This document shows positions 15,449 to 22,790 of a stretch of 22,846 nt of DNA, in pieces (position 1 is the first letter of the stretch; every line of letters begins with the position of its first letter). Below the pieces are notes generated by a model, which saw only the letters and a list, made by a program, of their open reading frames with translations, was not told the DNA's origin and searched no databases. Source of the DNA: Treponema sp. (GTDB lineage: Bacteria > Spirochaetota > Spirochaetia > Treponematales > Treponemataceae); assembly GCA_017390125.1 (NCBI GenBank), contig JAFPCT010000129.1:1-22846 (forward strand), read 5' to 3'. The position numbers were made by a program, and so were the translations under genes.

Positions 15449-15967
15449 ATGGATAATTTTGAAACAGTTCTCCCGAAATTGGCGGCGATTCCTCTTTTTT
15501 CAGGCTTCAACATCAACAACCCGACTGATATTGAAATCCTGAAGTCAGTCTATGAAATCGTAACAATAAAAAAATACAAGAAAGGGGACGTAATCATCAA
15601 GGAAGGAGCAAAGGGTGACTTGTGCTACATTCTTTATTCCGGTTCTGTAAGAATTTCAAGGAAAACTCCGGCAGGAGACATAATCGCCCTTGCAAACCTT
15701 ACGTCAACAGAAAACGTATTCTTCGGGGAAAACGCCCTTATTACTAATGAACCCCGCTCTGCAACTGTAACTGCAAGCTCAGACTGCAGTACCCTTGCCC
15801 TTTCCGGCAAAAAATTTCTTGAGCTCTGCGAAAGCTGCCCTCTGCTTGGCTTCAGGGTAACGCTTTATATTGCACGAGAAATGTCAAAGACTATAAAATC
15901 AACAAACAATGACAAGGCTACTTTATACGAAGCCTTATTTAACGAAATAGAAGGAAATTATGAATAA
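15449..15967 (+). CDS. stand-alone cyclic-nucleotide-binding (CRP-like) domain protein
   Basis: This 172-residue protein is almost entirely one cNMP-binding domain (about 15-130). The beta-roll reads IIKEGAKGDLCYILYSGSVR, and the phosphate-binding cassette FGENALITNEPRSATV has Glu94 and Arg103 at the positions that hold the cyclic nucleotide in CRP and PKA. A C-terminal helix follows (about 135-170). There is no helix-turn-helix, so it is not a CRP-type DNA binder. It sits 3 bases after the RCK channel and overlaps the pyrophosphatase by 8 bases, so strong co-expression is expected. It may act as a detached sensor subunit for the channel or the pyrophosphatase. That link is inference. Confidence 0.85.
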   Translation: MDNFETVLPKLAAIPLFSGFNINNPTDIEILKSVYEIVTIKKYKKGDVIIKEGAKGDLCYILYSGSVRISRKTPAGDIIALANLTSTENVFFGENALITNEPRSATVTASSDCSTLALSGKKFLELCESCPLLGFRVTLYIAREMSKTIKSTNNDKATLYEALFNEIEGNYE

Positions 15968-17612
15968 GACAGTATACATTTTCGGTCACAAAAACCCGGA
16001 CACAGATTCCATCGTTTCTGCAACCGCTTATGCAAGACTAAAGCAGCTTCAAGGCTTTGACAATTTCAAGGCAGCCCGCGCTGGACATTTTAATCCGCAG
16101 ACGGATTACGTTTATAAAAAATTCAACGTTGAGTCTCCAAAGTACCTTTCAAACCTTACTCCAAAAGTAGAATACTTCATGCAGGACAAGTGCGAGACCG
16201 TAGAAGAAGGCGAATCAGTTTGGGCCGCTCTTGCAAAAATGCAGACACATAACCTCCGGGCACTTCCAGTCGTTGATTCATCAGGGCACTACAAAGCCCT
16301 GCTCCACTACTCGGCATTCGCACAGAAACTGCTTCTTCTCCTGAACCCGGAGCTGAAGACAAATATTTCTACAAGCATAAACCTCATCATCAAGACAATG
16401 AACGCCCAGCCCCTTGTAGTGCACAATCAGGACGACATTTTCAAGGCTTCAATTCTAGCCGGCGGTGCAAGCGACGAAACCTTCAAGACAATGATTGAAG
16501 AAAAGGCCAGCGAAAACCTTATCGTAATTACCAGTGACCGGGAGAAAATCTACGAACTTTGCATCGAACATAAAATTAAGCTTCTGATCATCACCTCGGG
16601 CTTCATGCTTTCAAAGGAACTCAAGGAAAAAGCAAAGAAAAACGGCGTAAGCGTAATCATGAGTCCGTACACAACCAGCGACACTGTAATGATGATTGCC
16701 TACTCCACTCCGGTAAGCATAATGGCAGATCCTGAAATTCCTGCAGTTCAGCCGGGAGACACTATTTCCAAAATCAGAACAATTCTCCTTGAATCTCCTA
16801 TCCGCCGTCTTCCGGTTGTAGACTCAAACAACGTGGTAATCGGAATCATCTCGGAGCACGACCTCACCAACGAACCTAACATCCGTCTGATTCTTGTTGA
16901 CCACAACGAGCTTACACAGGCTGTAGAAGGTGTTGAGCACTACAAGATTCAGGAAATAATCGACCATCACAGAATCGGATCATTTTCTACACCATACCCG
17001 ATTACATTCATCAACAAACCTATCGGCTCTACTTCTACGATAATCACAACTCTGTATCAGGAAGCAAAAATCCCTATTCCAAAGGAAATTGCATGCCTTC
17101 TGCTCTGCGGAATTTTAAGCGATACATTGATCTTGAAATCAACCACAACGACTGACATTGACCGCCAGACTGCAGAATACCTTTCCAACATCACGGATCT
17201 GGACATTGAAACAATCGGCCGTGAAATACTTACTGCAGGAAGCATAATAAAAGGCCGCTCGGCAACAGAAGTCATCCACCAGGACATGAAGGAATACAAG
17301 GAAGCTAAAATAAGCTACACCGTAAGCCAGATTGAAGTAGGAAACCTTAAGGAAATCATGGACAGAAAGAAAGAATTCCTTGAGGAACTTGAAATTGAAC
17401 GCCGGGCAAACAAAGGACTTTTTGCCGCGCTGCTTGTAACGGACATCACTCAGCTTTCAAGCATTCTTTTAATTGAATATGATCCGAAATTTGAATCTTT
17501 CATAACTTTCCAGAAACAGGAAAAGAACGTCTACTTCCTTAAAGACGTAGTAAGCCGCAAAAAGCAGCTTATTCCGCTCATTACGGAGCAGGTGGAGAAT
17601 TTCGAAAGATAA
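15960..17612 (+). CDS. Mn-dependent inorganic pyrophosphatase with CBS-DRTGG-CBS insert (family II)
   Basis: This 550-residue DHH-family pyrophosphatase splits PPi to two phosphates. Active-site motifs: GHKNPDTDS (His10, Asp14, Asp16), VDHNE at 323-327 and IDHHRIG at 344-350 in the DHH domain, with SRKKQ near the C-terminus in DHHA2. Between them lie a CBS motif (about 70-125), a DRTGG-like region (about 140-240) and a second CBS motif (about 245-310, RRLPVVDSNNVVIGIISEHD). In this subfamily CBS domains bind AMP/ADP as inhibitors and ATP or diadenosine polyphosphates as activators. The ATG overlaps the end of the cNMP-domain gene by 8 bases, indicating translational coupling. It is the last gene of the plus-strand run and converges with the GGDEF gene. 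Confidence 0.93.
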   Translation: MNKTVYIFGHKNPDTDSIVSATAYARLKQLQGFDNFKAARAGHFNPQTDYVYKKFNVESPKYLSNLTPKVEYFMQDKCETVEEGESVWAALAKMQTHNLRALPVVDSSGHYKALLHYSAFAQKLLLLLNPELKTNISTSINLIIKTMNAQPLVVHNQDDIFKASILAGGASDETFKTMIEEKASENLIVITSDREKIYELCIEHKIKLLIITSGFMLSKELKEKAKKNGVSVIMSPYTTSDTVMMIAYSTPVSIMADPEIPAVQPGDTISKIRTILLESPIRRLPVVDSNNVVIGIISEHDLTNEPNIRLILVDHNELTQAVEGVEHYKIQEIIDHHRIGSFSTPYPITFINKPIGSTSTIITTLYQEAKIPIPKEIACLLLCGILSDTLILKSTTTTDIDRQTAEYLSNITDLDIETIGREILTAGSIIKGRSATEVIHQDMKEYKEAKISYTVSQIEVGNLKEIMDRKKEFLEELEIERRANKGLFAALLVTDITQLSSILLIEYDPKFESFITFQKQEKNVYFLKDVVSRKKQLIPLITEQVENFER

Positions 17613-17618
17613 AAAAGT

Positions 17619-18887
17619 TTATTTGCGGACCACTTCCGGGTGGTCCTCATGATATTTTGCTTTTGCGGCGTACATTGCCTGCTCAGCCTTTTCCACAAGG
17701 TCCTCAAGCTCATGAGGCAGCAGGCAAAAAGCAGAACCTACGGAAACGGAAGTATCTTTCAATGCCTCGGCACAAGAGATGAATGAAGTTGTTCGGGCAT
17801 TGAATTCCTCCTCTGTTGAGTCCTGAATTATGGTTATGAATTCATCGCCGCCGATACGGTAGCAGGAATTCGTTCGGAATGACTTTCTAAGGAATTCAGC
17901 AAAAGATTTAAGGTATTTGTCTCCGGCAGCATGACCGAAGTTATCATTCATATATTTAAGCCCGTTCAGGTCAGAGAAAATTACGCCGCAGGAACCTGAA
18001 GTACGCTTGCTGATAGAAGCGACTGCCTGATTGTATGCGGTTCTGTTCTGAAGTCCGGTAAGGGAATCCTCAAAGCTGATTTTTTCAAGGGATTTCTGCT
18101 TCTTCATCTGCTCTGCATATTCATCTTCAATATCACGGACATAAATCATTATGTTCTGATTCTGGAGAGTGAAATCAGGAGACGGAACGGCTTCAAAAAC
18201 TACCCATCGGAATTCTCCGTTTGACTTTCTTCGGTATCTTATGCGCAAGTTTCCCCGTTTTTCAAGGAAGAAACGCCTCATGTAGTCAATTTCTGTCATT
18301 CGCTTGAATACGTCACTGTCGTCAGGATGAATTATTTCTGAATCGCGGGTCTCCATAAGCCACTGTGAAAGGAATTTTTTTGAGCCTTCACTTACAGGAA
18401 CTTCTCCGTCCCTGGCTTTTATGATTGTATAGCTGTCGAAGAACAGGTCAACCTGAAGGATTTTGTGGAAGTCAAAATTCAACTCACGGACAGCAGTGTT
18501 CTCATTACAGATTTTTTCATCGGCAAGTTTTTTTGTAAGGACGACCACCGGGTTCTGAAGCGAGAAATCCTTAGGACGGATGAACTCTTCCGTTACCCAG
18601 TGGTACTGTCCGTCTACAATGCAGCGGTAAGTGAGGGTATTTTTTGCAGACTCAAAGATATTTGCTATGAGATTTTTACGGGCAATGAAATTCTTGTATT
18701 CATTCAAGTCATTTGCATAGACAAGAGAAATATTTGCAGAACTTTCAAAAAACGAGAAAATGTCCGTACATTCCTGAACTTTGTCAGGGGTTTTTAAAAA
18801 TGTATATGTTCCAGAAACAATGTTTATTTTGGCAACCGAAATAAAATCGTTCCAGATTGTTTCCAAAGCAAATTCTTTGTCTTCCAT
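17619..18887 (-). CDS. diguanylate cyclase with tandem PAS-like sensor domains
   Basis: This 422-residue cytoplasmic protein should make c-di-GMP from two GTP. The C-terminal GGDEF domain runs from about 268. It has DSLTGLQNR, SDLNGLKYMNDNFGHAAGD with metal-binding Asp306, and an intact RIGGDEF (GGDEF at 346-350). The inhibitory RxxD site is not seen at the usual place. Two PAS-like units precede it and resemble each other: YRCIVDGQYHWV...DFSLQNPVVV near 87-116 and YRRKSNGEFRWV...DFTLQNQNIM near 218-247. No membrane segment or signal peptide is visible, so the signal is probably cytoplasmic. The start is set at ATG 18887; an in-frame TTG lies 4 codons upstream. It faces the pyrophosphatase gene tail to tail with 6 bases between. 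Confidence 0.9.
   Translation of the reverse strand: MEDKEFALETIWNDFISVAKINIVSGTYTFLKTPDKVQECTDIFSFFESSANISLVYANDLNEYKNFIARKNLIANIFESAKNTLTYRCIVDGQYHWVTEEFIRPKDFSLQNPVVVLTKKLADEKICNENTAVRELNFDFHKILQVDLFFDSYTIIKARDGEVPVSEGSKKFLSQWLMETRDSEIIHPDDSDVFKRMTEIDYMRRFFLEKRGNLRIRYRRKSNGEFRWVVFEAVPSPDFTLQNQNIMIYVRDIEDEYAEQMKKQKSLEKISFEDSLTGLQNRTAYNQAVASISKRTSGSCGVIFSDLNGLKYMNDNFGHAAGDKYLKSFAEFLRKSFRTNSCYRIGGDEFITIIQDSTEEEFNARTTSFISCAEALKDTSVSVGSAFCLLPHELEDLVEKAEQAMYAAKAKYHEDHPEVVRK
17627..17646. terminator. inverted repeat at the convergent pyrophosphatase/GGDEF ends
   Basis: GGACCAC and GTGGTCC form a perfect 7-bp stem with a 6-base loop inside the last codons of the GGDEF gene. On the minus strand a run of six T follows about 10 bases later, beyond the usual spacing. 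It may help end both transcripts but is not a standard terminator. Confidence 0.35.
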
Positions 18888-18936
18888 AAAAACACACAAC
18901 TCTCTCTAGGCTATGCCTGCATAATATTTTAACATC

Positions 18937-18964
18937 AGGTGGCATTTTCAGCCACCTTTTTTTT
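18937..18964 (+). terminator. plus-strand terminator between the GGDEF gene and gltX
   Basis: AGGTGGC (18937-18943) pairs with GCCACCT (18951-18957) around a 7-base loop and runs into eight T on the plus strand. No plus-strand gene lies directly upstream; both flanking genes are on the minus strand. On the minus strand the hairpin has a tail of GATGTTAAAA, which is not a T-run. Confidence 0.6.
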
Positions 18965-20540
18965 AGAAAGCCTTAATCGTCCTTTCGATTCTTTCAAGGG
19001 ACTTTTCAACGCCAAGAATCAAAATCGATCCCATAAGCGGCGGTGAAACGCGGCTTCCTGTTACTGCCATGCGGATAGGCATCATGAAGTCACCGAGCTT
19101 GATTCCAAGTTCGTCGGCATATTTGCGGGCAAGTTCTTCGCTTGCTTCGTGATCCAGACCAGGAAGGGCCTTTACGAAATCCTTTGCCTTTTCAAGAACT
19201 TCCTTTGTCTTTGAAGCATCAATCTTTTTAGGAATGATCTGGTCTACAGGAGGAACTGCAGGTTCAGTAAACAGGAAGTGAACCATTTCAGCAGCATCTG
19301 TAAGGTACTTGAGTCGTTCCTTGATGAGAGGCATAAGGGCAAGAAGCTTTGCCTTTACCTCTGCGCAGCTCATGTTCATGCTCTTGTCTATGCAGTATGG
19401 TTCGCCGTCTTCGCCCAAAGCGATTCCTGAATATTCAGGGCCAACTTTTGGAGCTGGCTGTGGGTTTTCAGGGTTGATCTCAAGGGCAGCGTCTCCTGTT
19501 CCTGTAATGAACGGAAGCGTCCACTTGTAAAGCTCTTCGTCGCTGAGCATGCGGATGTAGTTTCCGTTGTAGTATTCAAGTTTTTTGTAGTCAAATACAG
19601 CAGGAGCCTTGTTCAAGTGTTCAAGGCTGAAGTGCTCTGCAAGTTCCTTAAGGGTGTAGAATTCCTTTCCTTCTTCGTAAGAACAGCCGAGCATTGCAAC
19701 GTAGTTTACGATTGCCTGCGGAAGGTAACCGCGGGCACGGAATTCGTTTACGGAAGTTGAACCGTGGCGCTTTGAAAGTTTTTTTCCGTCCTGACCGTTT
19801 ACCATCGGAAGGTGGCAGAATTCAGGGTGTTCCCAGCCGAAAGACTTGTACATCTGAACGTGGAGCGGAGTTGAAGGAATCCATTCCTGAGCGCGCATTA
19901 CATGGCTGATTTTCATCATGTGGTCGTCAACGATGTTTGCAAGGTGATATGTAGGGAATCCGTCTGACTTAAGCAGAACCGGGTCCGGAGAAATGTCCTC
20001 GTTCTTCCATTCAATGTCGCCAAGAATGTGGTCATGGAATTTTGTAGAACCTTCCATAGGAACCTTAAGGCGGATTACATAAGGTTTTCCTGCGTCAAGG
20101 TTTGCCTTTACTTCTTCCGGTGTAAGGTGACGGCAGTTCCGGTCGTAACCAGGAGCCATCTTGTTTTCAGTCTGAATCTTGCGGATGCGGTCAAGGCGTT
20201 CTGCATCACAGAAACAGTAGTAAGCCTCGCCGTTTTCGATGAGTTTCATTGCATATTCTTTGTAAAGAGCAAAACGTTCGCTCTGAACGTAAGGACCGTA
20301 TTCACCGCCCTTGTCGCCGCCTTCGTCCCAGTCAATTCCAAGCCAGGCCATTGTGTCGTACAAGTTCTGAACATATTTTTCGTCATAGCGCGTGCGGTCT
20401 GTATCTTCAAGTCGAAGAATGAATTTTCCGCCTTTTGAGCGTGCGTACAAGTAGTTGAAAAGCGCAGTGCGGACACCGCCGATGTGCTGCATACCTGTCG
20501 GTGACGGTGCGTATCTTACGCGAACTTCTTTTTCTGACAT
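18963..20540 (-). CDS. gltX: glutamyl-tRNA synthetase
   Basis: This class I synthetase charges tRNA-Glu. Its 525 residues include the HIGH-type motif HIGG at 19-22 (PTGMQHIGGVRTALFNY), LRLEDTDRTR at 42-51 and the KLSKR motif at 254-258. A Cys109-x-Cys111 ... Tyr132-xxx-Cys136 arrangement resembles the zinc site of E. coli GluRS. The stretch of about 345-390 (GTGDAALEINPENPQPAPKV and on) is low in conserved features and looks like a lineage insertion in the anticodon-binding half. An AAGGAAG ribosome binding site precedes the ATG, and a strong promoter lies 43 bases upstream. Whether it is discriminating or also charges tRNA-Gln is not visible here. Confidence 0.96.
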   Translation of the reverse strand: MSEKEVRVRYAPSPTGMQHIGGVRTALFNYLYARSKGGKFILRLEDTDRTRYDEKYVQNLYDTMAWLGIDWDEGGDKGGEYGPYVQSERFALYKEYAMKLIENGEAYYCFCDAERLDRIRKIQTENKMAPGYDRNCRHLTPEEVKANLDAGKPYVIRLKVPMEGSTKFHDHILGDIEWKNEDISPDPVLLKSDGFPTYHLANIVDDHMMKISHVMRAQEWIPSTPLHVQMYKSFGWEHPEFCHLPMVNGQDGKKLSKRHGSTSVNEFRARGYLPQAIVNYVAMLGCSYEEGKEFYTLKELAEHFSLEHLNKAPAVFDYKKLEYYNGNYIRMLSDEELYKWTLPFITGTGDAALEINPENPQPAPKVGPEYSGIALGEDGEPYCIDKSMNMSCAEVKAKLLALMPLIKERLKYLTDAAEMVHFLFTEPAVPPVDQIIPKKIDASKTKEVLEKAKDFVKALPGLDHEASEELARKYADELGIKLGDFMMPIRMAVTGSRVSPPLMGSILILGVEKSLERIERTIKAF

Positions 20541-20582
20541 ATATTGCTTCCTTTAAATATGAATTTACAAGTTAGTTCATCT

Positions 20583-20611
20583 ATTATACAGAATATCTTT
20601 TTTTATCTCAA
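20583..20611 (-). promoter_or_regulatory. promoter of gltX
   Basis: On the minus strand TTGAGA (20606-20611) and TATAAT (20583-20588) are 17 bases apart. The start point near 20576 leaves a leader of about 35 bases with a good Shine-Dalgarno. This contrasts with the leaderless promoters elsewhere in the window. Confidence 0.7.
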
Positions 20612-20645
20612 TTACTGCCCGGGGAGGCGCATAGAAGTTCAGTAC

Positions 20646-20676
20646 AAAAAAAAGCGGCCCGGACAACCGAACGGCG
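20646..20676 (-). terminator. rho-independent terminator downstream of the tyrosine phosphatase gene
   Basis: Read on the minus strand, CGCCGTTCGG and CCGGGCCGC form an imperfect GC-rich stem (plus-strand arms 20667-20676 and 20654-20662) with a TTGT loop, one mismatch and two G-T pairs. Eight T follow (20646-20653). It ends the minus-strand phosphatase transcript just before the gltX promoter. Confidence 0.6.
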
Positions 20677-20850
20677 TTTTGCATAACTCTGAATGTTCTG
20701 CTCAAAGTAAAGCTGGTTCAGGCGCTCCGTCTCGTAAGAAGAAATCAGGCTTGCAGATATCATGTATGAAGCTGAAATTATGCTCTTCTCAAGATATTCC
20801 CGCAAGGCAGACAAGCAGATCAACGACCGTATGAACTTATATTTTTTCAA
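20677..20850 (-). other. possible small coding remnant after the phosphatase gene
   Basis: An open frame begins at a TTG inside the last codons of the phosphatase gene (20850). Residues such as EYLEKSIISASYMISASLIS and ERLNQLYFEQNIQSYAKR look protein-like, with codon use similar to the neighbours. However, the frame runs straight through the terminator at 20646-20676 and stops only at 20608, which a real gene would not do. I do not recognise it. It could be a decayed gene, or the 3' untranslated part of the phosphatase message. Confidence 0.25.
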
Positions 20851-21283
20851 GCATTTGTGTCAGACCTTCCACAAGGTCTGCATAAGTTTCTGAAAAGTTA
20901 CCGGTATACCATGGATCTGCAATGTCACGGTCTTTTCCGGCATAAGAAAGAAGAAGCTTTACCTTGTCATCAGGATCTTTATTCCATTTCCTCTGCATGT
21001 AGTAAAGGTTTTCTACATCCATTCCAATGAGATAATCATAGTTTTTGTAGTCATCTTCCGTTATGCGGCGGGCACGGCGTTTTTCAAAAGGAATTCCGTT
21101 CTTTGAAAGCTCTGCCTTTGCACCAGGATGCATGTCATTTCCGATTTCTTCTGTGCTGGTGGCGGCGGACTCAACATGGAATTCATTTTCCCGTCCGGCA
21201 TCTTTCAAAAGTTTTCTGCATATAAATTCCGCCATAGGTGAACGGCAGATGTTTCCATGGCAGACAAAAAGTATTTTCTTCAT
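20837..21283 (-). CDS. low-molecular-weight protein-tyrosine phosphatase
   Basis: This 148-residue phosphatase has the P-loop VCHGNICRSP at the N-terminus, with the nucleophile Cys8, Arg14 and Ser15. The general acid is Asp123 in ADPWYTG at 122-128. The size and motif order are typical of the LMW-PTP family, which removes phosphate from tyrosine and in some members from arginine. No bacterial tyrosine kinase or capsule gene is adjacent, so the substrate is unknown. The -10 box lies 6 bases before the ATG with no Shine-Dalgarno, so the mRNA is probably leaderless. A terminator lies about 160 bases downstream. Confidence 0.94.
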   Translation of the reverse strand: MKKILFVCHGNICRSPMAEFICRKLLKDAGRENEFHVESAATSTEEIGNDMHPGAKAELSKNGIPFEKRRARRITEDDYKNYDYLIGMDVENLYYMQRKWNKDPDDKVKLLLSYAGKDRDIADPWYTGNFSETYADLVEGLTQMLEKI

Positions 21284-21289
21284 GGGTTC

Positions 21290-21295
21290 ATTATA
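21290..21295 (-). promoter_or_regulatory. extended -10 promoter of the phosphatase gene, predicted leaderless
   Basis: On the minus strand TGA-TATAAT is followed by GAACCC and then the ATG at 21283. The -35 area is a T-rich tract overlapping the asd terminator. The spacer hexamer GAACCC is the same as in front of queD. Confidence 0.6.
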
Positions 21296-21300
21296 TCATT

Positions 21301-21347
21301 AAAAAAACAAAAAAAACAGCTTCAGGTCAAATTCCCGAAGCTGTTTT
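21301..21347 (-). terminator. rho-independent terminator of asd
   Basis: AAAACAGCTTC (21313-21323) and GAAGCTGTTTT (21337-21347) make an 11-bp perfect stem with a 13-base loop. On the minus strand it is followed by a long T-rich run (plus strand 21301-21312, nearly all A). It lies 33 bases after the asd stop. Confidence 0.85.
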
Positions 21348-21380
21348 CATATATTTTACAGAACAGAGTCCTTCAATCGA

Positions 21381-21737
21381 TTAAAAATCAAAGAATCCCT
21401 TTGCCTTAAGAAGTTCTGCGTTCAGAATTCCTCCCAGAGCAGCACCACGTTTTGTATTGTGGCTCAAAGCAACAAACTTAACGTCGAATACGTTGCACGG
21501 GCGGAGACGACCGATAACACATGCCATGCCCTTTTCAGTCTCACGGTCACGGCGAGGCTGAGGACGGTTTTCCTCATGGCGTACTACGATCGGATGCTCC
21601 GGTGCGCTAGGAAGGTTGAGTTGCTGAGGAACTGAAGTATATGAAGTCCAGACCTTTTCGATTTCTTCAAGGCTTGGCTTTTTGTCACCAAAATCAAGGG
21701 AAATGCAGTCTGTGTGAAAGATTTCAGGCACTGCAAC
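21381..21737 (-). CDS. asd: aspartate-semialdehyde dehydrogenase, C-terminal third, cut by a foreign join
   Basis: Asd makes aspartate semialdehyde from aspartyl phosphate, leading to lysine, threonine and methionine. Only the last 119 or so residues are here. They include VAVPEIFHTDCISLDFG, LPSAPEHPIVV, ENRPQPRRDRETEKGMACVIGR, and FDVKFVALSHNTKRGAALGGILNAELL. This is the archaeal/eukaryotic-type Asd branch also found in many spirochaetes. The frame runs three codons past the recognisable part (to 21743) and reaches a stop at 21750-21752, and homology ends at about RVAV, where the sequence becomes a Bacteroidetes gene on the other strand. The missing N-terminal two thirds hold the NADP site and catalytic Cys. 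The truncation is probably an artefact, not biology. Confidence 0.88.
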   Translation of the reverse strand, partial: VAVPEIFHTDCISLDFGDKKPSLEEIEKVWTSYTSVPQQLNLPSAPEHPIVVRHEENRPQPRRDRETEKGMACVIGRLRPCNVFDVKFVALSHNTKRGAALGGILNAELLKAKGFFDF

Positions 21738-22692
21738 AGCACGTCTCCGTCAGGCATATGCGACAGTGACGTGGAAGGAGCTAGGTGATAAGAAGTCCAA
21801 TTCTGTAGGATTAAAGATCGGCCAGGCATGGCATCCGATGGCTGCAGATCATCCACACGTCTTCTCCCTTGAGGCAGGGGCACCATTCGGGCCATTCTCC
21901 AGAACTCCACTTGTGCAGATGGATGCCAATATAGGTAAAAACTGGGTGGTTTCTGCGGCGGCTATATGGCAGATGCAGTATCAGTCCACCGGTCCTGTCG
22001 GTTCGTCTGCAATATATATGAAATATGGCATGACTCCTGAAGTTTATGCTGCTGTGGCATATAAGGCCAAAGGCCTTCAGGTAAGATTAGGAGCTGACCT
22101 TGTTAGCATCAAGCCTCGTGTACTCGGAACGGAGGATGGAGCCACTGTGAAGGTTTCAGACCGTAAGACTTCTCTCCTTTATTATGCCTTTGCTCAATAT
22201 TCTCATAAAAATTTTGCAGTAAAGGCAAAAACAACCTACGGTGAAGGTGGAGAGCATATGAATCTTATGAGTGGTTATGCAAAGGTAGGGGAGAATGCTG
22301 ACGGAAGCTGGAACTACGCATCAATGCGCAACTCTTCTTCCTGGGTGTCCATGTCTTATGGTAAGAAATGGCAGGGAGTACTTTTCCTCGGATATGTCAA
22401 GAATCTGGGACTTGCAAAGCCGGCAGATGCCCCGCTTGCTTCTGGAAATGTATATTTCTGTGGAAACGGTTTTTCCAATATCAACCAGATTTACAGGATC
22501 AATCCTCAGCTTATATATAATATAGGTAAGATGAACATCGGTCTTGAGTACCAGTGGACATCAGTCCAGTATGGTGAGTATACAAAAGAAGCAGACGGAA
22601 ATAAGTTCTTGAATGCACGCGCCCTTGCTGACCAGAATCTTCATTGGATTGGCAATCATCGAGTGAATGTAATGGTGAAGTATAATTTTTAG
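21736..22692 (+). CDS. Bacteroidetes outer-membrane beta-barrel (porin-like) protein, C-terminal part
   Basis: About 319 codons of an outer-membrane protein lacking its N-terminus and signal peptide. The opening TARLRQAYATVTWKELGDKK and the segment GLKIGQAWHPMAAD resemble hypothetical porin-like proteins of Prevotella/Bacteroides, judged from memory. Alternating polar/aromatic strands (for example WVVSAAAIWQMQYQ, FAVKAKTTYGEG, INPQLIYNIGKMNIGLEYQW) and the terminal VMVKYNF ending in Phe are typical of barrels inserted by the BAM machinery. No true start codon is present: the frame is open to the join and the first GTG (21766) is internal. The substrate is unknown. Codon use and flanking signals differ from the spirochaete part. 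Confidence 0.75.
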   Translation, partial: TARLRQAYATVTWKELGDKKSNSVGLKIGQAWHPMAADHPHVFSLEAGAPFGPFSRTPLVQMDANIGKNWVVSAAAIWQMQYQSTGPVGSSAIYMKYGMTPEVYAAVAYKAKGLQVRLGADLVSIKPRVLGTEDGATVKVSDRKTSLLYYAFAQYSHKNFAVKAKTTYGEGGEHMNLMSGYAKVGENADGSWNYASMRNSSSWVSMSYGKKWQGVLFLGYVKNLGLAKPADAPLASGNVYFCGNGFSNINQIYRINPQLIYNIGKMNIGLEYQWTSVQYGEYTKEADGNKFLNARALADQNLHWIGNHRVNVMVKYNF

Positions 22693-22713
22693 TAAAAATT
22701 TTTAATTTGTATA

Positions 22714-22756
22714 TGTCCGTGAACATCAGCGACTTGGATGTTTGCGGACATTTTTT
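22714..22756 (+). terminator. strong rho-independent terminator of the porin-like gene
   Basis: Arms 22714-22727 and 22737-22750 pair over 14 bases (two adjacent G-T pairs) around a 9-base loop, followed by six T. It lies 21 bases after the stop codon. Confidence 0.9.
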
Positions 22757-22790
22757 ATATCAAAAAAGTTTAAAAATATTTCGAAATAAA

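Noticed and set aside
15449..15967. CRP/FNR transcription factor.
   Set aside because: The protein has the cNMP-binding roll but ends without a helix-turn-helix domain.
20246..20476. Small minus-strand frame within the gltX region.
   Set aside because: It is another frame of the same strand as gltX, whose own frame carries HIGG and KLSKR motifs.
21736..22692. Horizontal transfer of a Bacteroidetes porin gene into the spirochaete.
   Set aside because: The gene lacks its N-terminus and promoter at the join, asd (normally essential) is cut, and there are no mobility signatures. A chimeric contig explains all of this more simply.
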